Source of the DNA: Asterias rubens
Taxonomy: Eukaryota; Echinodermata; Asteroidea; Forcipulatida; Asteriidae
Reading direction: 5' to 3'
NCBI RefSeq assembly: GCF_902459465.1
Contig: NC_047076.1
Coordinates: forward strand, 3,609,488 to 3,673,487
DNA: 64,000 bases
Shown here: positions 1 through 12,200 of the stretch, one piece after another
Layout of the letters: each line of letters starts with the position of its first letter
Numbering within the stretch: the first letter of the stretch is position 1
The notes under the pieces: generated by a model
What the model saw: only the letters and a program-made list of their open reading frames with translations
The model's database searches: none
What the model was told of the DNA's origin: nothing
Position numbers and translations under genes: made by a program

Positions 1-681
1 CTAAAACAAGACCTTATTTTCATTATATCAGTCAGAATAAAAAGAAAAACCACACATATTAGCGTCCCCACCCACTTCCTTTTTAGAGGCAAACTGTTTT
101 TGTTTTACTTTTAATGAACAAAATACGTTTTAAATTCCTGATGAAAAAAATTGTTGAAACAAATAAATAAATAAATGCAATTAAGTTAAGTTAAGTTCTC
201 TGGAAAAATGTGTTGGGCACCATTTAAAAAAAGGCCCCCTTAATTCCTCCTTTTTTCAAAAAGGCAGGCATAAACATAATTTTTGTTTCTAAACAAAAAT
301 TATGGTCCTTGGTCTATCAGTTCATTTGCTCTTTTTTATTACTTGTAAGAGTCACTAAAAAGTGAAAAGCACTTAAAATACAATGGTGTGCCTGATAGTT
401 TCATTTGTTTTCCTTTCATTTGCGCAAAACCAAAGTTGCATCTGCTGTTCAATGGAAACTTTAAATTGATAAGTTGTGCTGTTGTTTTTGGGAAAAAATA
501 TATAATGTAATAATAATAATAATAATCTAATACAGGTTTTGACATGTCTTTACCCCCGTATTTTGATTTGCTTTTTTGTTACCCCCATATTTTGACTTGT
601 TTTTACCTCCCTAATTACTTTGTTAATTTATCCCAGATCTGTAACTTTATTGCTACTTTTTGTTCCCCTCCTCTTGACTAG
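1..681. other. Intron upstream of exon 682-842
   Basis: No coding sequence recognised. The stretch is AT-rich with a short ATA/ATT run near 510-530. It ends in a polypyrimidine tract and AG acceptor just before 682, so it is most simply the intron preceding the first visible exon of the gene that ends at 1904. Confidence 0.5.
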
Positions 682-1904
682 AAAATTGTGAAGCGACATC
701 AACACGCCGAACTCGGAAGCAACAAGTTTGTCTTCCAGGCCAACTCTTGGCCGTTCTTCAAAGACGTGCAGATGAATCTCCTGCTTGAGCCAGATTTTGA
801 AGGAGCAACATTGTGTGATGTAACAACTGCTGAAGATTTAGGGTAAGCATTGAAGGAAATTGTTGCGGTTAATCCATGAAAGTTTGTGTAGATTTTTGGT
901 GTACTTCTGACTGAAATTGTACCTTTTTATGTTTTATGATTCTTGTATGCTTAACCTGTTGCAAAGGACGAAATGATTTTACTGATATAAGGATAACAAA
1001 GCCAAGTTAAATTCTCTCCCCATCCCCCATTAACATTTTGGTATCTACTCTCAAACTTAGGAACTCCACCCTTAGTTATCCTCTTTTGTTACAGTTCCCT
1101 GGATTGAATAGCCTCACACACTGAAGTGTGTACAAACTTGTTTTCAAGGAAGCTCTCCTATTACCCCTACTTTGTCCGACTCTAACTTTTGGCAACATCT
1201 CCAATTGATTTGTTGACATACTTTCCAATTGTGTACCTTCACCCAGCATTCTATCACAAAGCCCATTTTATTATTAATTTGTTCCTGTTTTGTTTGTTAA
1301 ACCTCCCCCCCCCCCTCCCCCAAACACCCCCCCCCCCTTCCCCGAAAAAAGGGGTAGGGAAACACAGGAAAAACGAAAGGAGTCAATTTTATGGAAACAA
1401 AAGAGTCTGTTATATAAATCTTTTTTTATTGAGAGTCTGTTTTCCTTTTCTATTTCAAAGAGGACACTTGCTCCTACTCCACCCTCTTAAAACACTAATC
1501 GGGAGCAAACATATTCTTGCACTCTAGTAAAAAATAAATTCGAACTATGAAACTATTTCCTGTGCCGTTTGTTATACTGGTTTTAAATTTTTTTTTTTTA
1601 CAGGCAGCAGATTGCAGCACAGTTCCTGAAAACAGCCTTCGTCCCACTAGACCCGGTCGAAGATGATGATGAGAGGGAGCCGAAGGACCCACCGCCCACC
1701 ACCGCAGAACAAGAACAACCCCAGGCTCTTGTCAAGAAAAGTACGGCAGAAAAACCTGTTCGAGAGAAGAAGTCGAGACAAAAGCATCAGCAGGAGATGC
1801 TTCTTGAGACGATTAAGGAATTGAGCCGCCTCCAAAAGAAACAGGAGGAAATTCTGCACGCCCAGAATCAGCTGACTATCTCACTTCTAACCCAACTCGT
1901 GTAG
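682..1904 (+). CDS. 3' end of an unrecognised gene (two terminal exons)
   Basis: Two exons are visible: 682-842 and 1604-1904. The first follows an AG acceptor and ends before GTAAGC. The second follows a T-rich tract plus CAG and ends in TAG. Phases agree: the first ends after two codon bases and the second opens with one. The joined frame gives about 153 residues. The first part contains NSWPFFKDVQMNLLLEPDF, a globular-looking block that recalls the C-terminal edge of Myb/SANT- or MADF-like DNA-binding regions, but this is weak. The second part is an acidic/proline linker (EDDDEREPKDPPPTT), a basic run (REKKSRQKH) and a leucine/glutamine-rich helix likely to form a coiled coil ending LLTQLV. 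A nuclear regulator is possible, but no family is assigned. The 5' part lies before the window. Confidence 0.65.
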
Positions 1905-2400
1905 ACATTGTTTCTTAGTAGGTCTGTACTGGCACGATGGAGACCTATTGGAAGTAAAATGACATCAGTTGGGTAGTAATAATACTATGTATTTAAGTTA
2001 GAAAATACGAAATTTCAAAGTAAATGTTCATTGCAGATCTGTGTACATGTTTTGGGGAGAGTTGCGCTTAAAGAAAGTTGTGATTAAAAGCGATTTAATT
2101 TCGTCAAAAAGACACTTTTTTTTTTCATTTCCCCTTAAAAGTAACTTTACATTTTCCAGAGCAAGATTGTAACTTTTGATCCACAAAAGTTAACACACTC
2201 GTGTTTTTCCTCTTTCTTTTTTTCAATGGTATACATCTTTTTCTCTTTTTAAAATTGACTTTAGCTATGTGACTAGTAAACTTATTGTGATTAAATAAAA
2301 CTAAATTTGTTTTTTATAGGAAGAGTTTAAGTGACTTTATGTTCGTCTTTTTCTAAAAGTGAACTCATCTTTTGTGTTTGAAATAAAGGTTTCTAAACTC
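1905..2400 (+). terminator. 3' UTR and poly(A) signals of the 682-1904 gene
   Basis: Non-coding, AT-rich. AATAAA hexamers at 2294-2299 and 2382-2387 are followed by T-rich sequence. Either could direct 3' end formation. The second lies next to a TGT/T-rich downstream element. Confidence 0.5.
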
Positions 2401-2787
2401 AACAATCTTGTATACTTTTTGTCTGCTTGGAAAAATTTGGCTGTTTTTTTTTTTTTTAATAGACTGGACCTTTTTTACTTTTGACCTGTGTCCAAGTTGA
2501 TGAATGTTGCCGGGCCAACTCTTCAAAAAATGCATGTTCTTCTTCCTTGGTGGTAGACTGGGCTAGTGTTTTTGTTGGGTACAATGATATCATTGGATAA
2601 AAGTGCACACTGACACATTGATCTTTCCATAGATGCCCAAACAGTACACTGCTGTCATGTCCGCTAAAGAATTTGACTACGTACATGTATACTCTATGTG
2701 AAATAAATGTAGGCAAAGGTTGTTCTCTGGCGTTGTTCACGATCCTCCAAGTGTGACGTCAGATGTTTAGGCTGAAGACAATGTGGG

Positions 2788-3585
2788 AACTTTTGGGACG
2801 CTAGGTGGCAGCAAACTTGTCCATTGCTCTTGGAAATGTGAGATTCTTAGAACGACGTAGACTATTCCCCTGTCGTTGTCCCATAAAACAAAAAAATGCA
2901 TAATATGTTGATCTGTGATTTCCTAATTAGTATACAAGGATTTCATTTGATAAAATGTGCAGCGATGTAAGCTTTTCATACCTGTACTTTGATTGTCCGG
3001 GGTGATGTTTGGCAGCTGCACTTTCGGTTGTCTGCATGCAGCAGCGTGCATCTGTTTTGTATGTAAGTGTACGATAGAATTTGACTGTGAATCTCCATAT
3101 AAAATGAATTCGAGGTCAAGGGTGATTACCGACGGGGATTGACGTAGGTTCAAGGCAGATCTCTGGCGTAATTTACGAGCCTCTAAGTGTGACGTCAGAT
3201 GTTCAGTATATAATACCGGCCAGACCAAATCACACACACATGAAGGGTTTGAACTAGACAACATGCAACTGCCTTCATAAAGCCTCCTGTAAACAAAGAC
3301 TGTTACAGATTCTCCTTCCTCCAATGGGATAGATGATTTTGCAGAATGGAATACGAGACATTCGCGAACACAACTATGAGTAAAACTTATTCATCCAGCA
3401 GCAGCTATGGATGGGTAATTAGCAGGAGGCCCCACTTCATGCGATTGCTGCTCAGTCACCTGCACGTGTATAAATCCCGATGTGGAGATTGTGCAGTATT
3501 TCACCAGAACCAGATGGATGTAAACAATGGAAATTTGCCTGGTAAGTCTGCTGCCACCTAGCGTTCAAAAGTCTCTATTGCAAGA
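2788..3585. repeat. Inverted-repeat element (non-autonomous DNA transposon-like)
   Basis: The left end near 2795-2815 reads CGCTAGGTGGCAGCA and the right end near 3555-3575 is its complement, TGCTGCCACCTAGCG, with matching flanks on both sides. A related pair of ends lies at 53605-53730. Inside are two diverged stretches with GTGACGTCAGATGTT, a dispersed motif also seen near 45120 and 48455. No protein is convincingly encoded. Confidence 0.55.
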
Positions 3586-3707
3586 ACGGAGATAAACACA
3601 GAGCATGTAATTTTAGTTTCGTAGGGAGCGCGATGTAAAGTGTAAACACTCTTCTCTGCTGCATTCGCACATGTTTAACATTTTTTATTTATATTTTAAC
3701 TATTTAA

Positions 3708-4090
3708 AGGCACTTGAAACCATGGTAATTACTCGAAATAATTGTAGCATATAATAACTTATACTGATAACGAGTAATGGAGAGCAGCTGTTGATAATTA
3801 TGTTTTAAACATTATGAGAAACGGCTCCCTCTGAAGTAACGTAGTTTTAACAAAATGTTATGTAATTTCTCACTCAAATAATAAAAAACCTCAGCTGAAG
3901 TCTTGTATATTGTGCACCTGAAGAAAGCACATATGACAAAGAGTGTTTTTCTTTCATTATTCGCTGGCAACTTTGATAACCAATTTGAGCCCAAACTTTG
4001 ACAGGTTTGTTATTCTTATGCATAGTCCTATTATGCATAGTCCTATTATGCACACACCAAGTGAGAATACTGGTCTTTTGAATAATATTA
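3708..4090 (+). repeat. TTAA-flanked inverted-repeat element, family 1, copy A
   Basis: Preceded by TTAA at 3704-3707 and starts with AGGCACTTGAAAC. The body carries the family landmarks AACGAGTAATGG, AACGGCTCCCTCTGAAGTAA and CAGGTTTGTTATT in order. A 15-bp unit (CATAGTCCTATTATG) is duplicated near 4020-4050. The terminal repeat is diverged at the right end. Confidence 0.6.
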
Positions 4091-4379
4091 CCGGGAAAAA
4101 AAGGCCAGTGCCTTTTAGTAAGGACAATGCTACCGGTGACTTAACAACGGTATTTTGTTTTCTTCCTGGGAACAAACAATCTAGCATTTTGCAGGTAGGT
4201 TCGTGATTTCATGTAGCTCGTTAACATGCCAACTGATTGTTAAACAAGTTGCCAGTAAAAATGAATCCACGCATACAATAAATATTGTGCAGGTTTAAGA
4301 ATTCTCACTCTGTACAAAAAAACATCGGAAAGTACGCAGGCCTAATAAACATGGTTGTTGACGTGTTATGGACGACTGT

Positions 4380-5100
4380 AGTGTTGTTGCTATAACCTCG
4401 ATGAAATAAGGAAAGTTCAATGTGAAGAAGACGAAGAGGAGATATCCTTACCGAGGACCAGTCAGGTAAGCTGGCTCACATTTTGTCAAAGAGGAACTGG
4501 TTATTTTATTCACGTAAAAATGAATGTGTATAATAAGAAAAGAGATCAGAGCTTATACTGCCAGCAGTCCGAGTAGGCCTAACTGTGTTTTTGGTTTAGG
4601 CCTGACTGTGTTTTGGTTTAAAAGTTGTTGTTTTTTCCATTTAAAGGGCTTGGGTTAAATTTGTGTTCAGCAAAGAGATTTTACAGCAGTATTATTTTTT
4701 ACTCGGTGTTTGGTGAATATGGTGAGCTGCATATGGATACTTGGGTCAATAGCCCTTTTTTCCATCTTGGCTTTGGCTCCACCTCAGCCGACCCGTGGGC
4801 TAATATTGTATGGCTCTACTTACCGCGGAATGGACCGATCCGGCCTGTCAATCAAACTGTGCGCGTTCACCCATTTATCCAATCACAGCAATGATTGTGG
4901 TCGGACAAACTCGGTCATGCGTGCGCGTATATTTGGCACGCGCGGCAGAATCGTGCAGAATGTCATTGGGAGTGCTTGTACACGTGTCTTGCTCACGTGC
5001 GCGGTGGGCGGAGCTTAGTGGAAAGCCGGAACAGTCCATTCAACCTGCGCTTATTTGAACCCATTGTGTGTATAGCGAGCACCGTATAGACAGAATGTCG
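4380..5100 (+). promoter_or_regulatory. Possible 5' non-coding exon / promoter area upstream of the TRPC-like gene
   Basis: A candidate exon end at 4465 reads GACCAGTCAG followed by GTAAGC. The segment 4780-5100 is richer in CpG than its surroundings, with several CACGTG-like sites. No long coding frame here looks real. Assigning it to the TRPC-like gene, whose first coding exon starts after an acceptor at 6217, is a guess. Confidence 0.25.
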
Positions 5101-5169
5101 CGATACCGGTAAGCAGAACCCCGGGCTCCGTCACCCTTTTCACGTTGCTCCTACATCAACCGAAGCCCA

Positions 5170-5860
5170 GAGTCGGCCAGGGCCGGTGTCAGATGCAACT
5201 GTGTCCGCCATGCAATACTGTCCGCTCCGGACACTTTTGCATATATTATAATCGTGTCCGGGGCTTTGCAAAAACCGTCCGGTGGACATGTACATAACTG
5301 TACATGTATGTGCGCGCGTAAGCGAGCGTGCATGCACTGAACCTACGTATAATGAAGCATGAATATTCACGTATTTTTATAATTGCAGTGAATACCCAAC
5401 GGCCGAACATTTCCCATGTCATTCATAACATGCACTTAGCTTGTAAAAAAAATGGCGAAGGTGTTCCGTCGACCAAGGGCGTTTAAATTGCTGCAAGGAC
5501 GGTTTTGCACGTGGGCGGACAAAACTGCAAATGCAAATGTGTCCGGGCGGTATATGAAGCATGAATATTCATGTATTTTTATGATTGCAGCGAATACCCA
5601 ATGGCCGAACATTTCCCATGTCATTCATGACATGCACTTAGCTTGTAAAAAGAAATGGCGAAAGTGTTCCGTCGACAAAGGGCGTTTAAATTACTGCCAG
5701 GACGGTTTTGCACGGGGGCGAAAAAAACTGTATATGATGCAGCAGCGTCCGGGCGGACACGATTGCATATGCAAAACAGTCCGGCAGACATTATTGCATA
5801 TGCAATAATGTCCTCCGGATAGTATTGCATAGAGGACACAATATTGCATGCGACACCGGA
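5170..5860 (+). repeat. Dispersed repeat family P, long copy with internal duplication
   Basis: Rich in TGTCCGG and GCATATGCAA motifs. A unit of about 195 bp (AATATTCACGTATTTTTAT through GTTTAAATTGCTGCAAGG) occurs twice, near 5355-5530 and 5552-5725. A reverse-complement copy is at 42020-42430, and a fragment at 63480-63592. It is probably a non-autonomous DNA element. Its boundaries are approximate. Confidence 0.6.
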
Positions 5861-6251
5861 ACCTATAATAAGCGTAAGCCAAATTCTCACCCATAAGAGC
5901 AATAACCGTGCACCTTTTTAATAGCAAAACGTATAATATGGTCGCGTTTTGGAGATATTGCCGAAAATCCGTGGCGACTACCCACGCACAAAGTATAATC
6001 CCTCATAGCTAGGAATATACAATCTCAAGATTAAACTTTTTGTGATTTTTTTAACAGCTGCTATTTTTGTACATTAACCAAATTACTTCAAAGTGAAATA
6101 TTTCTCAAAATATGTTACTTTCAAACGCTGAGGAGATTTCTAACAAACTTTTGTGTATTGCCATTCACTTACAACCAAACGTGTTCTCCCCTTTAAATTA
6201 ATGTCCATAGCTCACAGGGCAATTGAAGGAAGCAGATACTAGACAGAAAAC

Positions 6252-9200
6252 ATGTCTTTGGAGAACGATTTCTTGGAGGCGGTGAGCAAGAACCAGGTTG
6301 ATGAAGTGCAGAGAATTCTCAACCTTGGTGATATGATTAATCTTCAATGTCGAGATGGAGAAGGGCGTACGCCACTCATGATTTCCATACAGGAAGGTTT
6401 CTTGGGTAAGTTCGAGAGCCGCGATCCCAAGCGACTGGAACGGGAGACTACACCCGCGAGTGGCAATCAGGGCCCAATTTCATTGCTCTGCTTACCGTAA
6501 GCGCAGAATCGGCGCTTACGGAAGCAGGGAATTCTGTGCTTACGGCAAGCGTATTTCACGGGTTAGCGGCGAATTTGGGCTTCTGCGCGTTACTAGGCAT
6601 TCTACGCTTACAATGCTAACGCAGAAATTCGGCGCTTGCACGTAAGCGGGGAATCGCGATCGTAAGCGGGCCCTGGTCCCGGATCGAATACAAAGTTCTT
6701 CTCACATTTAAACGCATCCACGGTCTAGCTCCTCCCTACCTATGAACTTATAACAATCATGCAACCATCCCGCTACTCCCTTTGCTCCTCTCTCAAGGCA
6801 TCACGCTGAACCACCCATCTCCCAAGATGCTACCCACGTTTGGTTATAGAGCTCTCACTGCTGCTCCCAACCTGTGGAATAAACTACCAATATCTCTCCG
6901 TAATTAACAAAATTGTCAATATCTTCAAAAATTTGCTCAAGCGCATTTGAACATGTATAATATGGAAAATGCGCTATATAAATACATTGTTGGTAACATT
7001 ATTTGTTTAACAACTTCTGTATCCCCCACCCTAGATGTTATTAGTGCGCTCCTTCAGCATGACATTTACATTGGTGACGCGCTGTTATTGGCAGTAGAGG
7101 TACAGTTCGTTGGAGCAGTCAGGGTACTATGCCGATTCTGTGAAAAAGAACAAGTGAAGGTACGATCAACATCCTAAATGCACTTGGCCAATTTGATAGA
7201 GCTGCTTAAACAGCCAATAAAGGATGATCTCAAATATATAGATATTACAGTTTTCTAACAGCCGCAGTCCATCCAGGAAACATAAAAAATATAACGAGTC
7301 TCTTACCTCACGTTAAAACATGGTAAAAATGGGTTTTCTCCAGAACGCTCCAAGCCAAATTTCTGAAAAACGTGGGGTCAAACAAACCCGCGCGACAAAG
7401 GAATCGTGACGTCAGTGGCGGCTATTTGGTTTGGAAATGCCAAAGCTGGAGAACTGTGTTCAAAACGAATGGGGGAAATTCGTCACTGGCGTCCAGGGTC
7501 ATTATAATAGATAAGCCGTTTTTGACTCTCGGCTGAAAAAACCGCACAGCCGGGTGCATTTTTGACTCGAGATGTTTATTACTAAATGCAAATTTTGAGA
7601 GTGAAATGGTTATTAACCGGTATCTCCGATGTCTATTTGGCCATAAAAAGGTATTAGTTGACATATTGAGATCATCCTTTATTGGCTCTTTAAGTGTATA
7701 AATCATGGCACACTAACACACACACACACGCCCTTTTCACACAGGGTACATAATAAAACACCAAACACGGGGGATTTGTTGATGCAATGGCCTCTGAGCA
7801 TCCTAAACACCTTTGAGATGGTCTAGAGAATGTAAAACAGTTCCCCTTTACACCTACAAGCGCCCTAAATGATTCCATTATATATTCACGAATATTTTTT
7901 TAAATCACCACCTGCCAAAGAATGCTCATACTGTTTGTATTGTAAATGAACATTCTTCGTGTTTGCTCTAGCATTTACATAAACAATGTTAACAACGCTC
8001 ATAATAATAATAGTGATTCTTCTATAGAGCTTCACCGTCTGTCAACCATGACTCTCAATGCGCTGGACAAACACAAAAACATGTGCTGGCACTGTTCTGG
8101 CCTGTAATGAAAGGTGGATTGTTGCGTGTGCCAGATGGGGGTACAATGAAGTCAGTTATTTTCTTGTCCATACTTCCTGTCCTTACACAGTCCAAAGCCT
8201 CAATATTATGTCATGCTATAATTTCAGACGAGCGGTAAAGATTTCGTGAATGGTTTTTCTTCAAGTGTGATGTTTTCACCTGGGACAACCCCGCTACAGC
8301 TTGCCTCCAGATTAAATGACTACGCAATAGTTAAAGTAAGCTCTCATAAATAAAATAAAAAAAAAAAAACATTTGGTAGAAGTTTTAATCTTGAACATGT
8401 TGACTCAAACTTCCATTGACTTATTCATATAATAATTATCATTTTAAAATCCGTAAATCCAGAAACTGAATCTTGAAAGATTAATTTATGAATTTGCTTA
8501 TTGCTTTGACCAATGATTGGTTCAAAACGTCACTATCCCAATCTCGTAACGTAACGTAACGTTACGTCGCGCCACGTCACATCACGTAACGCAACGTAAC
8601 GTAACGTTACGTTACGTAACGTCATGTATCGTAACGTACGTCACGTGTGTTGTGACGTACGGGACGGGGACGTGACGTGACGTGAAGTGAAGTGACGTAA
8701 CTTAACGTAACGTAAACGTTATTTAAGTTGATCACTAACCCCACCAGATACTTCTAGACCACAACGCCCGAATGCCGAAACTGAACACCGTCATCGCTCG
8801 TACGACAGATGACATCTTCGAGAAAGCCTTGGCTCAGCTGCATTGGTACCAGGCCATCACGAGCGAAGCCTATCTGCTCCTAGCTAGTGAGGATCCCATG
8901 GACGCCGCCTTCTGGCTTGCTGACCAACTGCAGACCATGTCCCACAGCGTAACACAACTTAAGGTTGGATTCTTTTACTCCTCGACCAAATAACTGGAAC
9001 ATTCGTTAACGGCTCATTGGTCACGACATTGGGTCACGACCTTATTGGGTTATAAATACATTCTTAACACTGGGTTTCGACCTAATCGGTTATTAATACG
9101 ACCTCGTTGGATTACAACATCATTGGATTATGACCTCATTGGCATATACGACATTGCCTCGTTTGGTTCTGACCTCTTGGGGTTACGACCTCATTACACT

Positions 9201-12200
9201 GACCTTGTTTTCCATCTCTCCAAGGGAAGAATAAGACGAGTTGAAAGATAACCTCGAACAGTTTACAACTTCAATGGGTTGTGACCTCAGTGGCATACGA
9301 CCTATTGTTTTCATGACCTCATTCGGTTATGACTTCACTTACGATACGACCTCATTAAACTGACCTTGTTCTTTCTTCCCTTAAAAGGAAGAATATGACG
9401 AGCTGAAGGATAACCTCGAGCAGTTTGTCACCAGGCTCCTTGGCTTCGCCCGCAATCTGGACGAGATCGAAGCCGTCCTTGGCGCCCAACGCTTCGTGAC
9501 GGATGAGTCGAACACGGAGTGCCGTACGGATCGGGATGCTCTACCGGTCAGACTGACGGAGGCGATCCATCTCCAATTCAAAAGGGTAGGACCTACTTGT
9601 TGTTATTAAGAGTGATCCATATTTACGTTGTTAACAAGCCTAACGGGCTTGTCTCGAACCATAGATAAAGGGTGCGTTCGTTTAGCTTCTCTGGGTCTAC
9701 ACCGCGGTGCTCACTCGGGTGAGCCCCTGACAACAAGAGCTATTAAAACTAACGACCACTCACCGCTCTCGTAGTGACGTCGTTTACCTGGGGCCAGCCC
9801 CCAAGTGACCCACTCCACTAGCAGGGCACTGGGGGCTGACCTGGGTGAGCCCCTGGAATTACGTCAAAAGCTATTCGAACGCACCGGGGCAGACCGGGGA
9901 TGACCCAGGGAAGCTAAACGAACGCACCCAATGATCACTGGTTCATTTTCCCATCGAATCAAGTCACCTCAGCCCGCTCTTAGCCGGTCGCGGTCAATAC
10001 TTTATAGGTAACGCTTAAAGAAAACACACATTTATTTTTCCCATTGCAAACAAAGGGGGGGGGGGGGGGGTGTAATAATAGCTTGGACAAAACATAGCAT
10101 TGTATCTACTTCGCAGGGTTTCGCTTTTAACAGACACATTTCGTACTCGGCATTGTTACTCCTTTAAGGAACCATAATACCGATGGTTTAAGACGTCTTT
10201 ATTCAGTGAAACCTGATAATTCATAATTATGTAGCTTCGTAAAAAGAATGTATGTTTTGTTCACCACAGTTCGTTGCCCATTCTACGTGTCAAGACTACA
10301 TGCTGTCCCGTTGGTATAGCGGTACCAACAAAACATGGCGGACCTTGTCATACGTTAAAACTGCTGCCGTATCAGGTAGTCTGATGGCTATGTGGCCCCT
10401 CCTCTGCATATTCTACATCATCGTGCCTTCTGGACAAATTGTTAACTTCATACGAACTCCGTGAGTACGACTATGCGTTTACGCAATAGTTTTTGAAAAA
10501 CAATCCTCGTTCACCTCGACGTGTTACACCATGATCACTGTGCATGGCGAGAACAAGTCATATTTAACGACAGGCAAAGAGCAACTTTTTTGCAAATTTT
10601 GTTTAAAAAAAAAACATATTTTGAACACCATTTTCCGGTGCTTTTCAGAAAGGTAAGTCATTACTCATTTTACGTCATGTGGGAGCTGTGTTTCGTATAG
10701 CCGCTTTGTTGCAGCATGGATGTATCTATCCCCCATACGTCAAAGCACTATCATTTTGTATGCACGCCGTCAAAGACAGAAGGGTTTGTAATTGTAAAAA
10801 AAAAAGGAAAAAAGAAGGTTGTGCCCTAATTGTTTTGATCAATAATGACGACCAATTTAGAAGTGCACATATCTAAATTACATTTAAATGATAAACATAG
10901 ATAAATAGCTTTCCCGTTAAATACAAATCCTCGAATTGGTTGTTCCCTTTCACCAGATACGTAAGGTTTCTACTACACACTGGTTCCCGGCTCTCGTTTA
11001 TCCTCCTCCTCCTCTCGACCCCAGTGACGTCACTTCACGTCACGAAGGTCAAGAACGACAATGATGACGCAGTGCTAATATCATTTCGTAGATACGAAGA
11101 GCTTCGGGTTAATCACGTGGTACCATGGTTCATCACTGTCTGGATTTTAGGTGAAACGTTTTGAGAATTTTTGTAGGGGAAAATACTATTGTTCGCAATT
11201 TTGTTTTGTTGTAAGGCATTGGACACTATTGGTAACTACTACATACTATAATCGTTAGCATAACAACTAAATTGGTAACGAGCAATGGAGAGCTAGCTGT
11301 TGATATCAAACACATTTTAAGAAACGGCTTCCTCTATATTGTTTGTGAGAAAGAGGTAATTTCTCACCCCAAATATAATAGACTTTTAGGCATCTGCTAG
11401 CACACAGATTGTTTCTTTCAAACTTCGATGACAAATTGAGCCCACATAATAATTCACAAATTTGTTATTTTATGCACATGTTTTGGGATACACCGATTGA
11501 GAATAGTTTTTAATTCATTCATTAGGCATGACGTTATGGGAGGCGATGCAAGTATGGCGATGTGGCATTTATAACTACTGCGCAGCCGCCAGAAACTGGC
11601 TGGTCTCTTTTCAACTCGGCTTCTACTGGGTCTATATCACGCTCAACATTGTCTCATTTGTCAAGGTATGTTCTGGCTAAGCAATGTGAAATGGCGATAG
11701 GGGCTAGGAATGGGAGGGTCTTTGTATGCGAGTCTAACTGGCCCCAATTTTACATAGAGTAGATGCTTGGGCAGATTACTTTGTTACGTTAGCCTTGCTC
11801 AAGGCAGTCGAATTATTCACTCCGAAAAAAAGACCGCCGCTGTATAAAAACCCACCCGTATTCACTGTGCGTAACATCGCACGACACGATGCCCCCGTAC
11901 ACTATCCGCATGCGTCGGCCATCAGGCCGACATGCGGTTAGTGGTACGAGTGCGGATGACTTGTGTGCACATTAGTCGTACGATGTGACGGTGTGTATAC
12001 GGGTGGGTCATGCGGTGTGATTACACGCACCACGCACAGGGTATACGGGTGGGTTTACAGCGGCGTCTTTTCGGAGCGAATAATGCGACTGCCTTGAGCT
12101 TATTTTCAGAAAAGGCGCGCCATGAGTCGCGCCGAGCCAAATAGGTTAGGAGCGCCCTCTAAATAAATTAGTCTGGTTTCAGACAAGCGATCTTAACATA

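Noticed and set aside
2456..2740. 94-codon minus-strand frame
   Set aside because: It lies in sequence related to the dispersed motif at 2940 and 44918 and shows no recognisable domain or splice context.
4625..5089. Overlapping open frames of 60-100 codons in a CpG-richer stretch
   Set aside because: Three frames are open at once, no family similarity is seen, and composition explains the lack of stops. Kept only as a possible promoter area.
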